NCBI GenBank assembly: GCA_900316055.1
Contig: ONBK01000005.1
Coordinates: 1 to 64,000, forward strand
Reading direction: 5' to 3'
Origin: an uncultured Bacteroidales bacterium
GTDB taxonomy: Bacteria > Bacteroidota > Bacteroidia > Bacteroidales > P3
DNA: 64,000 nucleotides
Shown: in pieces, positions 10,052-18,719 of the stretch
How the letters are laid out: every line of letters starts with the position of its first letter
How positions within the stretch are numbered: the stretch's first letter is position 1
Program-made: the position numbers and the translations under genes
The notes under the pieces: model-generated
The model's database searches: none
What the model was told of the DNA's origin: nothing
The model's input: the letters and a program-made list of their open reading frames with translations, nothing else

Positions 10052-11056
10052 ATGAGTATCATTTTAGCCATAGAATCCAGCTGTGATGACACATCGGCAG
10101 CGGTGTTGCAAGACGACACTCTGCTGAGCAATATCATCGCCAGCCAGAAAGTTCATGAACAGTATGGTGGCGTGGTGCCAGAGTTGGCTTCCCGTGCCCA
10201 CCAGCAAAATATCATCCCCGTTGTTGACGGTGCCATCCGCGAGGCGGGAATCAAGAAAGAGGATATTGATGCCGTAGCTTTCACCCGCGGCCCCGGACTC
10301 ATGGGTTCGCTGATGGTGGGCGTAAGTTTCGCCAAAAGTTTCGGACAGGCTTTGGGAAAACCACTCATTGAGGTGAACCACCTGCAAGCACATGTGCTGA
10401 GTCATTTCATCCATAAGCCGGAGAGTCCGGAAAAACCGGAATTTCCGTTCATTTGCCTTCTCGTCTCTGGCGGACACACACAGATTTTGCTCCTTCGCAG
10501 CCACTTCGAGATGGAGGTACTTGGGCAGACTATCGACGATGCTGCCGGAGAAGCCATCGACAAAGCGGCAAAAATCATGGACCTCGGATACCCTGGCGGC
10601 CCCGTCATCGACCGGCTGGCCAAAGAGGGCAATCCTGATGCCTACCATTTTTCTACACCGCAAATACAAGGATACGACTATTCCTTCAGCGGCATCAAAA
10701 CCTCGTTTCTCTATTTCCTCCGAGACAGGCTGAAAGAAGACCCCGACTTCATCGAGAAGCACAAAGCAGACCTCTGCGCCAGCATCCAGAAGACCATTGT
10801 GGGATTCCTGCTGAAGAAGGTGGAACGAGCCGCCCTCGACCACAAGGTGCGCCAAGTGGCCATTGCTGGTGGCGTCAGCGCCAACAGTCTGTTGCGTAGC
10901 GAACTACAGCGCATCTGCGACAAACATCACTGGCAGGCCTTCATTCCTCCCTTCAAGTTCTGCACCGACAATGCCGCCATGGTGGGCATCGCCGGCTATT
11001 TCAAATACCTCAAAGGCGACTTCGCCGACATATCTTTGCCACCCTACACCCGATAA
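10052..11056 (+). CDS. tsaD: tRNA N6-adenosine threonylcarbamoyltransferase TsaD
   Basis: A 334-residue protein starting at the ATG at 10052 (MSIILAIESSCDDTSAAV); the open frame also has a TTG two codons earlier. The metal-binding histidines are in NHLQAH, and LVSGGHTQI, DDAAGEAIDK and IAGGVSANS are the ASKHA nucleotide and Kae1/TsaD signatures. With TsaB and TsaE it makes t6A37 on ANN-decoding tRNAs. Between the His motif and SGGHT sits a short proline/glutamate stretch (KPESPEKPEFPF, near 10416-10446) encoded by an imperfect repeat of a CCGGA-type unit, typical of the repeat-derived insertions seen across this window. It has its own promoter in the divergent region upstream. Confidence 0.96.
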   Translation: MSIILAIESSCDDTSAAVLQDDTLLSNIIASQKVHEQYGGVVPELASRAHQQNIIPVVDGAIREAGIKKEDIDAVAFTRGPGLMGSLMVGVSFAKSFGQALGKPLIEVNHLQAHVLSHFIHKPESPEKPEFPFICLLVSGGHTQILLLRSHFEMEVLGQTIDDAAGEAIDKAAKIMDLGYPGGPVIDRLAKEGNPDAYHFSTPQIQGYDYSFSGIKTSFLYFLRDRLKEDPDFIEKHKADLCASIQKTIVGFLLKKVERAALDHKVRQVAIAGGVSANSLLRSELQRICDKHHWQAFIPPFKFCTDNAAMVGIAGYFKYLKGDFADISLPPYTR

Positions 11057-11057
11057 A

Positions 11058-11090
11058 GAGGAAAGATGAAAGTGGAAAGTGGAAAGATAA
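11058..11090 (+). repeat. TGGAAAG heptamer repeat at the porP start
   Basis: GAAAGTGGAAAGTGGAAAG-type array with 7-nt period, covering the start codon region of the PorP-like gene. It is the reverse complement of the array at 11123-11154, about 36 nt away, so the mRNA can form a hairpin of 16 or more base pairs over the first codons. Confidence 0.8.
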
Positions 11091-12079
11091 AAAAGATTGT
11101 TATTTTGGCATGCGTCAGCATCGCTTTCCACTTTCCACTTTCCACTTTCCACTTGTTACACGCGCAGGACATCCACTTCTCCTTCCTCGACCTCGACCCT
11201 CTGCTCTTCAATCCTGCCTACAGTGGTTTCTTCGATGGGCAGGGACGTTTCGGTGCGGTCTACCGCAACCAGTGGGCCAGCGTCACCATCCCCTTCCAGA
11301 CCATCAGCGTCAGTGGTGAACTGAGCCTGATGCGCAGCAAACGTAACAAAAACGGTCTCAGCGCCGGACTCTGGGTCAGCGCCGACCGGGCAGGCGACCT
11401 CGACTACGGCTCTACCTCCGCCAGCGCTATTCTCTCCTACTTCCAGGCCGTCGGCAACGGAGACAACTTGGTGTCGGTAGCTGCGGAGTTTGGCGTGGGC
11501 CAAGTAGGCTTCGACCCACAAAATATTGTGCTTCCCGACGGCACAGAGCCTTTCACTCGCGAGAAAGCCCTCTACCCCACCCTCGGTGCCGGTATTGCCT
11601 GGTTCTGCCAACAAACGGAAAGCCTCTACACCAAAGTAGGCTTCTCCATACGCAATATCAACGAGCCCGACATCTCGTACCTCGGCATGAGCGATACCCG
11701 CCTCAGTCGCAAATGGAACCTCTACGCCCGTGGCGAATGGCGCTGGCTGCCGCAATGGGGATTCCAGCCTGTAATAGGCTTTCAACACCAAAAAAGTTTC
11801 AGCGAGCTGGTATATGGCGCCGATGTGAAGTGGTACCTCAACGAACGTGCCAACAACTACTTCGCCCTCAGCGCCGGTCTCCTCGGACGACACGGCGATG
11901 CACTCTCCGTCAACCTCGCCGTGGATTGGAGGGCATGGACTTTCGCCTTCTCCTACGATGCCAACCTCTCTACCCTCGCCGAAGCCAGCCACACCCTCGG
12001 AGCCTTCGAAATAGGTGTCATCTACCGCATCGGTAAGAAAGACAACACCAAACGTGCACTGCCATGCCCAATCATATAA
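11066..12079 (+). CDS. PorP/SprF-family type IX secretion membrane protein
   Basis: A 337-residue outer-membrane beta-barrel of the PorP/SprF family: the mature N-terminus QDIHFSFLDLDPLLFNPAYS with the conserved FNPAYSG motif, followed by GRFGAVYRNQWASV and a run of amphipathic strands. Members anchor or partner secreted and gliding components of the type IX system. The next gene encodes a PD40/OmpA-type protein, the usual genetic partner. The signal peptide is odd: its hydrophobic core (FHFPLSTFHLLHAQ) is written by the CTTTCCA heptamer array, and the first residues (MKVESGK) by the reverse-complement array. The start at 11066, 10 nt after tsaD, is the only ATG before the signal peptide. Confidence 0.85.
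   Translation: MKVESGKIKKIVILACVSIAFHFPLSTFHLLHAQDIHFSFLDLDPLLFNPAYSGFFDGQGRFGAVYRNQWASVTIPFQTISVSGELSLMRSKRNKNGLSAGLWVSADRAGDLDYGSTSASAILSYFQAVGNGDNLVSVAAEFGVGQVGFDPQNIVLPDGTEPFTREKALYPTLGAGIAWFCQQTESLYTKVGFSIRNINEPDISYLGMSDTRLSRKWNLYARGEWRWLPQWGFQPVIGFQHQKSFSELVYGADVKWYLNERANNYFALSAGLLGRHGDALSVNLAVDWRAWTFAFSYDANLSTLAEASHTLGAFEIGVIYRIGKKDNTKRALPCPII
11123..11154 (+). repeat. CTTTCCA heptamer repeat inside the porP signal peptide
   Basis: Four tandem copies of CTTTCCA plus a partial one. The array encodes part of the peptide STFHFPL (7 nt x 3 = 7 residues) in the signal peptide. Gain or loss of one unit would shift the frame. Confidence 0.85.
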
Positions 12080-12116
12080 AGGTAAAAATGATGAGTTGAC
12101 AGGTGAAATTAGTATT

Positions 12117-13736
12117 ATGCAAAGTAAAAGGATCATACTACGAATTCTAAGGCTAACCTACACCATCAGCCTTATTTTCACCTTTCCCCTCTCTCCATTC
12201 ACCTCACAAGCGCAATATACCGTCACCCACCTCGAGAAACCCATCAACACTACGGGTAGCGAGACCGGTGCTTTCCGACTCGGCGACACAGTGCTCGTCT
12301 ACTCCTCCATGGAGCATGACGCAGGCAAGAATAGCCAGTTTGATGTCGGAGGCCCCTTGATGAAGGTCTATCAGGCGCGCATCGCCCGCAACGGCCGCTT
12401 CGGCAAGCCGCATCCCGATCGTTGGGGTCTCAATAGCAAGCGCGACCACACGGGCAACATCGCCTTCGACCCTTGGACCCTCGACATTTTCTTCACACGG
12501 GGTGATGTGGAAAGCCTCAACTGCGAGATTTACTTCGCCAAACACAAGAAACGCCGAGGATGGGATGCTCCCGTAAAACTCAAAGGCCCCGTAAACCTCC
12601 CAGGCTACACCTCCACACATCCTGCCGTCGCCCGCTTGGCCGACAGCACCGTCATCCTCTATTTCGTTAGCAACCGACCCGAGGGCCTTGGCGGTATGGA
12701 CATCTGGTACACCCTCGTCAAAAACGGCTACTCGCAGGAGTGCGTCAATCTCGGTCCCATGGTAAACTCTTCAGCTGATGAAATCACCCCTTTCTATGAC
12801 CAACACAACGGTGTACTCTACTTCAGCAGCAACCGTCCCGGTGGGCTTGGCGAGCACGACATCTACTGCTCCGTTGGGCAACGCAATTCCTGGCAGCAGC
12901 CCGAGTCCGCTTGCCAGTGTCTCAATAGTCCTGAGAACGACCTCTACTTCACCATCACCCACCACGACAGCACAACCGGCCGTCCCTTGAGAGGCTTCCT
13001 CGCCTCCAACCGCGCCGACAGCTACTACCTTACCGACTCCTCCTGTTGCAACGACCTTTATCAGTGGTCAGTGGATACAATGGAAAGAGAGAAGTGGAAA
13101 GCAGAAAGAGACTCGACCGACACTTTGGCCACCGATACCCCAGCTCTTAACCCTCAACTCTTATCTCCCAACTCCTTCATGTTTCCCCTTTTCCTCTACT
13201 TCCACAACGACGAACCCGACCCGCAAAGTCGCGCTGCTACCACCGCCACCTCCTACACCCAGTGCCAGCATCACTATGCCTCTCTTCGCAACGAATACAT
13301 CTCCCATCAACATAACGCCGCCGACTCGACCATGATGGCCCTCTTCTTCGATACCTGCGTCGTAGGCAACTACAACCAAGTGGAAGCCCTCTTCGACTAT
13401 ATCGAATCCCTGCTCGATGAGGAGCATAGTGTCACCATTACCATCGCCGGCTTCGCTAGTCCCGTCTACAAGGAAGACTACAACCTTAACCTTTCGCACC
13501 GTCGCATTGCCTCATTTATTAATATGGTACGCGCGTGGCGCGGGGGCATCTTCGAGGAGGCTCTTGACAAAGGGCATCTCATCCTCGAGCAGAAGCCCCA
13601 CGGAGCTGTCGGCTCTGCCGACAAGCCTACTCAAGCTGTAGAGCCCACTACCGAGAGCCGCTCGACCGACCCCGTCTACGGCCTCCCCGCCGCCATGGCT
13701 CGCCGTATCGAGATTCTCGGTTGTGAGGTAAAATAA
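12117..13736 (+). CDS. PD40-repeat / OmpA-like outer-membrane protein
   Basis: A 539-residue protein. The open frame begins inside the preceding gene, but the ATG at 12117 precedes a signal peptide ending TSQAQ (its core FTFPLSPFTS is again repeat-like). Two clear PD40/TolB-like blades are visible: FVSNRPEGLGGMDIW (about residue 185) and FSSNRPGGLGEHDIY (about 240). The last 150 residues resemble an OmpA-like peptidoglycan-binding domain (ITIAGFASPVYKEDYNLNLS, then HRRI and ARRIEIL). Proteins of this layout accompany PorP/SprF and link type IX machinery to the wall. A low-complexity linker at about residues 325-345 separates the halves. Immediate partner of the upstream gene (37-nt gap). Confidence 0.75.
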   Translation: MQSKRIILRILRLTYTISLIFTFPLSPFTSQAQYTVTHLEKPINTTGSETGAFRLGDTVLVYSSMEHDAGKNSQFDVGGPLMKVYQARIARNGRFGKPHPDRWGLNSKRDHTGNIAFDPWTLDIFFTRGDVESLNCEIYFAKHKKRRGWDAPVKLKGPVNLPGYTSTHPAVARLADSTVILYFVSNRPEGLGGMDIWYTLVKNGYSQECVNLGPMVNSSADEITPFYDQHNGVLYFSSNRPGGLGEHDIYCSVGQRNSWQQPESACQCLNSPENDLYFTITHHDSTTGRPLRGFLASNRADSYYLTDSSCCNDLYQWSVDTMEREKWKAERDSTDTLATDTPALNPQLLSPNSFMFPLFLYFHNDEPDPQSRAATTATSYTQCQHHYASLRNEYISHQHNAADSTMMALFFDTCVVGNYNQVEALFDYIESLLDEEHSVTITIAGFASPVYKEDYNLNLSHRRIASFINMVRAWRGGIFEEALDKGHLILEQKPHGAVGSADKPTQAVEPTTESRSTDPVYGLPAAMARRIEILGCEVK

Positions 13737-13805
13737 TTTTTTTCATTTTATTTTGTAAGATTTGGGGACGTTTTGCGTCATTAGGATGAAACAGCACAAA
13801 AACCG

Positions 13806-14297
13806 ATGACACAAGACGCATTCCTCAATACCCTGATGGCTTTGCAACCCGCCATGCAGCTCACAGCCGAGAAGCTACTGCATACGGAGGCTGATGCCGA
13901 GGACACAGTGCAGGAGGCAGTCATCGAACTCTGGGAGCGACGCAACGACCTTCAGCATGTGCTAAACCTTGAAGGCTACGCCATGCAAACCGTCAAGAAC
14001 CGCTGCATCTCCTTCCTGCGGAAACACCGCGACATCGCCACTGATAATATCAGCCTTCTCGACGGCGTGGACGACGAAGCCATCAAAGCAGAAGTTGCCC
14101 TCACCGAAGAACGAGCCTCCCGGCTCGACGACATGATGAGCCATCTATCTGAACGACAACGCGAAGCAGTGAAGATGAAATACATCGACCGCCTAAGTCA
14201 CGAAGAGATGCAACGCCGTCTGGGTATGAGCAGCACCAATGTCTATGCCACCCTCTCACGTGCCGTCAGCACACTTAAATCAATGGTAAAACAATGA
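13806..14297 (+). CDS. ECF-type RNA polymerase sigma factor
   Basis: A 163-residue sigma-70 family protein. Region 2 lies near residues 10-75 (HTEADAEDTVQEAVIELWER and NLEGYAMQTVKNRCISFLRK). Region 4 covers about 105-160 (LSERQREAVKMKYIDRLSHE, then a helix-turn-helix through GMSSTNVYATLSRAVSTLK). It is the size of a classic ECF sigma. It overlaps the next gene by four bases (ATGA); that gene encodes a single-pass membrane protein, so an anti-sigma pairing is likely. The 69-nt gap upstream holds a short inverted repeat (GACG TTTTG CGTC) that could be a self-regulated promoter element. Confidence 0.9.
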   Translation: MTQDAFLNTLMALQPAMQLTAEKLLHTEADAEDTVQEAVIELWERRNDLQHVLNLEGYAMQTVKNRCISFLRKHRDIATDNISLLDGVDDEAIKAEVALTEERASRLDDMMSHLSERQREAVKMKYIDRLSHEEMQRRLGMSSTNVYATLSRAVSTLKSMVKQ

Positions 14298-14917
14298 GCA
14301 CTATGGAAGATAAAGAATTGCAAAAAATGTTCGCCGCCAAGCGCACTGTCGAGGCCAACCGCCGACGTCAGGAGGAGCTTCGCAATATGCTGTCGGCCAC
14401 CGCCGCTCCCAAGAGCCGCCGTCTTTGGCCCGTATGGCTCGGTTCTGCCGCCGCCTGCATCACCTTGCTGCTCATCGCATTGCCCATGTTGTTCCGCAGC
14501 GAAAGTCCCACACCTCTGGTGGTGGCAGAAGCATCAGAACTGCCCACTCCAAAAGAAGCAGATACCATCAAAGAACCTAGTTTAACTAGAAAAACTAATA
14601 TAACTAGAAAAACCAGAAAAGTCCAAGTTTCTCCCACCCTCCTTGCTTCCGCAGAGCCCGAGGAGCCACAGCCCGAGCCCAAGTCCGAACCCGTCCTCGT
14701 CAACGAGCCCGAACCCAAACCCATGGAAACTGTGAAGCCCGAAGATTCCATCGACAACACTCCCCGCATCCACCGACGCACCAGTACCCAGATGATCTGC
14801 AGCAACTGCAACATCAACAACGTTCCGTCCCCAAGCACTACCCTCCAAGACTTCTTGGCCGCCACTTTCGGTACTGAAGCGAGCACCCCCTTCACCCTGA
14901 AAACCATAGAATTTTAA
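14294..14917 (+). CDS. Single-pass membrane protein coupled to the ECF sigma (possible anti-sigma)
   Basis: A 207-residue protein with a charged cytoplasmic N-terminus of about 48 residues (many Glu/Arg), one membrane helix (about 53-72, AACITLLLIALPMLF) and a low-complexity periplasmic part rich in Pro and Glu. It ends with a CSNCN motif and TPFTLKTIEF. The topology and overlapping start with the sigma gene fit an anti-sigma or co-regulator, but I do not see a recognisable anti-sigma fold. Residues encoded at 14578-14620 (TRKTNITRKTRK) come from a CTAGAAAAA-type short repeat. Confidence 0.6.
   Translation: MSTMEDKELQKMFAAKRTVEANRRRQEELRNMLSATAAPKSRRLWPVWLGSAAACITLLLIALPMLFRSESPTPLVVAEASELPTPKEADTIKEPSLTRKTNITRKTRKVQVSPTLLASAEPEEPQPEPKSEPVLVNEPEPKPMETVKPEDSIDNTPRIHRRTSTQMICSNCNINNVPSPSTTLQDFLAATFGTEASTPFTLKTIEF
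14578..14620 (+). repeat. CTAGAAAAAC-type short repeat inside CDS
   Basis: Three loose copies of AACTAGAAAAA(CTA/CCA). The stretch is AT-rich in an otherwise GC-balanced gene and encodes a Thr/Arg/Lys-rich peptide. Confidence 0.55.
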
Positions 14918-14938
14918 ACAAGATAAAACCCCAATATT

Positions 14939-16291
14939 ATGAAACGCACAGCCTCCATTATCCGCGACATCGCCGAAATCTCCGTTCTCCTCGCCCTCGT
15001 CGGCATCTTCATCCTGGCGGAGGTCAACGTCAACGCCCAAACCACACAGCCACAGGACCTCTACCAGATAGAGCAGACCTTCGAGCACGACTACCGAATC
15101 GGCCGCCTCTTCATCAACCGCGGCTGGGACGCCCACCTCATCCAGACTCCCGAGGGTACCCCCACACGCCTCGTGGTAACCACCGCCTGCGCCGACTTCT
15201 TCGAGGAGGGTGCCGAACCCGAACTGTTCAAAATCGAGAAGTTAAGCAAACGCAGAGGATCCTACATCCTCGTAGCCAACCAGTGGATGCCCCGCACCAC
15301 AAAGGTGGAAATCTACACCTCACAACCCCTTTATGATATCAAACTCGAAAAAGGTGCCCGCCTTACCATCCACTACTACGACTTCGACTCTGTCGACCTC
15401 GACATCTATGCCGACACCGGCGCTGTGCTCGTCATCGACACCCTCAACAACCGCTACAGCACCGACATCACAGTATCAAACGCCACCCTCGACCTGCGCC
15501 ACTTCTCCGGCAACAAACTTGTCATCGACACCTACGGCGAGAGTACCGTCAAGGAGGGCGACGTGAAGAGCAGAAACCAGTGGCTCACCATGGGAGAAAA
15601 GACAACAAGCAACATCACCGCCACCGACTCGACCCGCCACATCTATGTCAAGACGAAGAAAAGCCACGACCGCGAACGGAAGCTGTTCCAATTCACCCTC
15701 GGCCTCGGCCTCGGCGTGGCAACGCCCATCACGTGGGTCGACAACAGCCGCTACGGCTCGCCCTACAACACCAACTACGGCTTCATAGGTCAGCTGCCGA
15801 TACGCTTCAACGAAATATCCATCAGCCGCCACTGGTCGTGGAATTTCGGCCTCGACGCCAGCTGGAGCTACCTGCAGCTGGACAACGCAGTAAAGGTACA
15901 GGGCGACCAGCTGGTGCTCGACCCCAGCTACGGCGCCACGCCGCCGCGCCAAGAGCTCTACTGGTGGGCTATCGGCGTGCCCGTCACACTCAAATACAGC
16001 TTTGACAATTGGCTCAAAAACATCATCCCCGGAATTTACGTCACCCTCACCCCCACCTTCAACTTCACGCCGCGCCTCGTCACCAAGAGCCTCGACGCCG
16101 ACGACCACTGGCACACCGACAGGGAGAAAGTCGACATCCTCAACCGCTTCAACATCCGCGCTGCCATCGGATTCAACTGCTTCCTCGGAGGCGCTGGCAG
16201 ACTGGAGCTCTTTACCGACCTGCTGCCCACTTATAAATCTTCAGCTGATGCCCCCCAGACTCGCATGTTCGGCCTCAACTTCATCTTCTAA
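14939..16291 (+). CDS. Putative adhesin-like domain plus outer-membrane beta-barrel protein
   Basis: A 450-residue protein with a signal peptide ending NVNAQ (about residue 34). Residues 45-235 form a beta-rich region with repeated short strands (VEIYTSQPLYDIKLEKGA, LDIYADTGAVLVIDTL, LVIDTYGESTV) resembling the GIN/DUF2807 head domain. Residues 245-450 look like a PorT-type beta-barrel (FTLGLGLGVATPITW, WNFGLDASWSYLQL, ending MFGLNFIF). It is third in the sigma operon, 21 nt after the membrane protein, and may be the envelope target or output of that regulatory pair. Exact function unknown. Confidence 0.6.
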   Translation: MKRTASIIRDIAEISVLLALVGIFILAEVNVNAQTTQPQDLYQIEQTFEHDYRIGRLFINRGWDAHLIQTPEGTPTRLVVTTACADFFEEGAEPELFKIEKLSKRRGSYILVANQWMPRTTKVEIYTSQPLYDIKLEKGARLTIHYYDFDSVDLDIYADTGAVLVIDTLNNRYSTDITVSNATLDLRHFSGNKLVIDTYGESTVKEGDVKSRNQWLTMGEKTTSNITATDSTRHIYVKTKKSHDRERKLFQFTLGLGLGVATPITWVDNSRYGSPYNTNYGFIGQLPIRFNEISISRHWSWNFGLDASWSYLQLDNAVKVQGDQLVLDPSYGATPPRQELYWWAIGVPVTLKYSFDNWLKNIIPGIYVTLTPTFNFTPRLVTKSLDADDHWHTDREKVDILNRFNIRAAIGFNCFLGGAGRLELFTDLLPTYKSSADAPQTRMFGLNFIF

Positions 16292-16305
16292 CCCTACGAA
16301 CAACC

Positions 16306-16403
16306 TACCAACACCGTATCAACTCCTACCGTGGTAGGAGTTGATACGGTGTTGGGTAGGAGTTGATACAGTGTTGGGTAGGAGTTGGTAAGGAGATGGT
16401 ATT
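16306..16403. repeat. GTAGGAG-family repeat: perfect hairpin plus 22-bp tandem array
   Basis: ACACCGTATCAACTCCTACC, GT, GGTAGGAGTTGATACGGTGT is a perfect 20-bp inverted repeat. Its right arm is the first of three 22-bp tandem units beginning GTAGGAGTTG that run to 16397; the third has diverged to GTTGGTAAGGAGAT. It sits between convergent genes, where the hairpin could stop transcription or stabilise 3' ends. A related copy is at 498-559. There are no unique spacers between units, so it is not a CRISPR. Confidence 0.8.
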
Positions 16404-16516
16404 GATTTAGTGGCAGTTAGATACTTACCAAATACACAAACGACACTCAACCAGTTGGTTAAGTGCCGTCTTAGGCTTGTAACTTATTGATTTTCAGCTT
16501 TGGCTTCGAAGGGGAT

Positions 16517-17377
16517 TCAACGCTGTCCGAAGTGGTATTTCAGCATCTCAATTTTGACTTCCTTCATGTGGTTCCAGATGTCGGTGATGACCTTTTTGGT
16601 GGAGAGGGGGAAGTCAGCCTTCATCATCCAATCGTAGTAGGAGGGTTCTTTGGTAAAAACCTCCTCAACAGGTTCGCCTTTGTGCTTGCCGAAGTTGAAG
16701 ATTTCAAACCCAAGGTTGTTGTAGCCGATATGTCCGACGAGGTCGGCCCACTGCTTGTTGGCGGTGAATTCACTGAGGGCGGGGATGTCGTTGACCACGG
16801 GCTGTGTCACCTTGCCGGAGCGGTCCTTGTAGTCGACACCCTGGTAGCGGTCGAGCTGCGCTTTAAGCACCTCGTAGGTAGCAATGGTGTCGGCAGCGGC
16901 GGAGTGGGCGTTCTCTAAGTCCTTACCGCAGTAGAACTTATAGGCCGCCACGAGGGTGCGCTGCTCCATCTGGTGGAAGATGTTCTGCACGTCGACGCAG
17001 TGGCGTTCCTTGAGGTCGAAGTCGATGCCCGCGCGGAGGAATTCCTCAACGAGGAGGGGCACGTCGAACTTGTTGGAGTTGTAACCGGCGAGGTCGGCAT
17101 CGCCAATGTATTCCTTAAGACTGGAGGCCAGTTCCTTGAACGTGGGCTTATCCTTGACATCGTCATCAGAGATGCCGTGGATGGCGGTGGTGAATTCGGG
17201 GATGTGGACGGTCTTGCCATTTTGGTCGACAGGGCGGACGCGCTCGACGCGGGTGTCGGTGCTGCCGTCGGGCATCACCTTATGGAGGCAAATCTCGACA
17301 ATATGGTCGTGGCCGACGATGACGCCGGTGGTTTCGAGGTCGAAGAAGATGATGGGTTTGGTGAGGTGGAGTTGCAT
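16517..17377 (-). CDS. DEDDh 3'-5' exonuclease (DnaQ-like)
   Basis: A 286-residue protein. Exo I motif FDLETTG (residues 11-17), Exo II region YNSNKFDVPLL (about 98-108) and Exo III HSAAADTIAT (about 158-167, HxAxxD) place it in the DnaQ/RNase T exonuclease group. The last 70 residues (FGKHKGEPVEEV, then SYYDWMMKADF) resemble the short DUF3820-type tail found on several Bacteroidetes DnaQ homologues. It is not the main polymerase III epsilon by this extra tail, but the natural substrate is unknown. Last gene of the minus-strand operon with kdsA (21-nt gap). Confidence 0.85.
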   Translation of the reverse strand: MQLHLTKPIIFFDLETTGVIVGHDHIVEICLHKVMPDGSTDTRVERVRPVDQNGKTVHIPEFTTAIHGISDDDVKDKPTFKELASSLKEYIGDADLAGYNSNKFDVPLLVEEFLRAGIDFDLKERHCVDVQNIFHQMEQRTLVAAYKFYCGKDLENAHSAAADTIATYEVLKAQLDRYQGVDYKDRSGKVTQPVVNDIPALSEFTANKQWADLVGHIGYNNLGFEIFNFGKHKGEPVEEVFTKEPSYYDWMMKADFPLSTKKVITDIWNHMKEVKIEMLKYHFGQR

Positions 17378-17398
17378 GGTTTTATAGTTTTATAGTGA

Positions 17399-18217
17399 CT
17401 ATAGTTTGTTGATAGTCTTTTTTATCGCTGTCAGGTGTTCCAGTAGTTTCTCGGCCAGGTCGAGGCGAAGCATGTTGGCACCGTCGCTCTTGGCGTGGGC
17501 GGGGTCGGGGTGCGTCTCCATAAAGATGCCATCGGCACCCACGGCGATGGCGGCGCGGCCGATGGTCTCAATCATATCGGGACGGCCTCCGGTAACACCG
17601 GCCGTCTGGTTAGGTTGCTGGAGCGAGTGGGTGATATCAACCACCACAGGCACATGGTTCTGTTGCATGGTAGGCACCCCACGAAAGTCGACCACGAGGT
17701 CCTGATAACCAAAGGTGGTGCCGCGTTCGGTAAGCATAAAATTGTCGCTGCCGAAAGCACGCATCTTACCGGCAACCTGCTCCATAGCCTCGGGTGAGAG
17801 GAACTGACCCTTCTTGACATTCACGCATTTGCCCGTTTTCGCGGCAGCATGAAGAAGTTCAGTCTGGCGACAGAGGAAGGCGGGAATTTGCAGCACGTCG
17901 ACATACCCTGCAGCCATCTCGGCTTCATCATCAGAGTGTATATCAGTAACCACGGGAATGCCGAATTCCTTCCTTATCTCTCCCAAGAGTTCCAGACCCT
18001 CGCGGTCGCCGATGCCAGTGAAGGAGGTGACGGAAGAGCGGTTGGCTTTGCGATAGGAGGCTTTGAAGGCAAAGGGAATCTGCAGGTGGTCGGTAATTTC
18101 CTTCAACCGCTGACAGACCTGGAAAGGATTCTCATGGTCCTCTATGACACAAGGACCGGCAATCAAAAAGAAATTGCCGGTCTCTGTGTATTTTAATAAT
18201 GGTAAGCTTGGATACAT
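17399..18217 (-). CDS. kdsA: 3-deoxy-8-phosphooctulonate (KDO-8-P) synthase
   Basis: A 272-residue enzyme that condenses phosphoenolpyruvate with arabinose-5-phosphate, the committed step to KDO of the lipid A core. Conserved segments: FLIAGPCVIED, FKASYRKANRSS, GIPVVTDIHS, VNVKKGQFLSPEAM, LTERGTTFGYQDLVVD, PVVVDITHS and ETHPDPAHAKSDGANM. The Cys in AGPCVIED is the metal ligand of class II KdsA, so a metal-dependent enzyme is predicted (class I has Asn). It sits between a four-helix-bundle gene (9-nt gap) and the exonuclease. Confidence 0.97.
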   Translation of the reverse strand: MYPSLPLLKYTETGNFFLIAGPCVIEDHENPFQVCQRLKEITDHLQIPFAFKASYRKANRSSVTSFTGIGDREGLELLGEIRKEFGIPVVTDIHSDDEAEMAAGYVDVLQIPAFLCRQTELLHAAAKTGKCVNVKKGQFLSPEAMEQVAGKMRAFGSDNFMLTERGTTFGYQDLVVDFRGVPTMQQNHVPVVVDITHSLQQPNQTAGVTGGRPDMIETIGRAAIAVGADGIFMETHPDPAHAKSDGANMLRLDLAEKLLEHLTAIKKTINKL

Positions 18218-18226
18218 ATAAATGTA

Positions 18227-18679
18227 TTAGTAAGACATTTCGTCATTGGCATAGGGGTCACCATCTTCGTCGGCACTCGACTCATGACGGCGTTCAGCGG
18301 AGCGCTGGAGAGAGATGATGAGGGCTCCAAGCATGCGGGTGAGTTCCATGAGGTACTCGCGCGACTGGTTGAACTGTTCTTCTGTCATAACACCCAGATT
18401 ATGGGAAATCTCGGTGTATACGACGCACTCGCGGATAGCAGTTTTGGAGATTTTGAGGTAGTGGTCGAATTGGCTCTTGCTGCGACTGGAGCCTTCTGCA
18501 ATGTTGAGGGCAATGTCGTAGGAAGAGTGGCAGAACGAGTTCACGAGGGCTTTCTCGCTGTCAGTGCGGGGAGCGCCAAGGTTAGAGGCCAACCAAGTGG
18601 CATAGTCGGTGGCTTTGGCGTAGACACGCAGGTCTTCGAAACGGAAGAAGTTGACGATTTTTTCTTCTTGCTGATCCAT
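18227..18679 (-). CDS. Four-helix-bundle protein (23S intervening-sequence protein family)
   Basis: A 150-residue protein starting at the ATG at 18677-18679; the open frame runs 16 codons further up into the region before the DHODH-like stop, but those codons are low-complexity (NPLNPV). The core has the family pattern: FEDLRVYAKATDYATW, ALVNSFCHSSYDIALNIAEG, SSRSKSQFDHYLKISKTAI and ECVVYTEISHNLG. Relatives were first found in insertions of 23S rRNA genes, but most, as here, are free-standing with unknown function. The C-terminus is acidic and low-complexity. It is embedded in the KDO operon. Confidence 0.85.
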   Translation of the reverse strand: MDQQEEKIVNFFRFEDLRVYAKATDYATWLASNLGAPRTDSEKALVNSFCHSSYDIALNIAEGSSRSKSQFDHYLKISKTAIRECVVYTEISHNLGVMTEEQFNQSREYLMELTRMLGALIISLQRSAERRHESSADEDGDPYANDEMSY

Positions 18680-18719
18680 AGTAACAGGGTTTAAAGGGTT
18701 AAGGTTGAAAGTATTTTTT

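Noticed and set aside
16306..16403. Regular 22-bp repeats that could be read as a short CRISPR array
   Set aside because: The units are contiguous with no unique spacers, and there are no cas genes.
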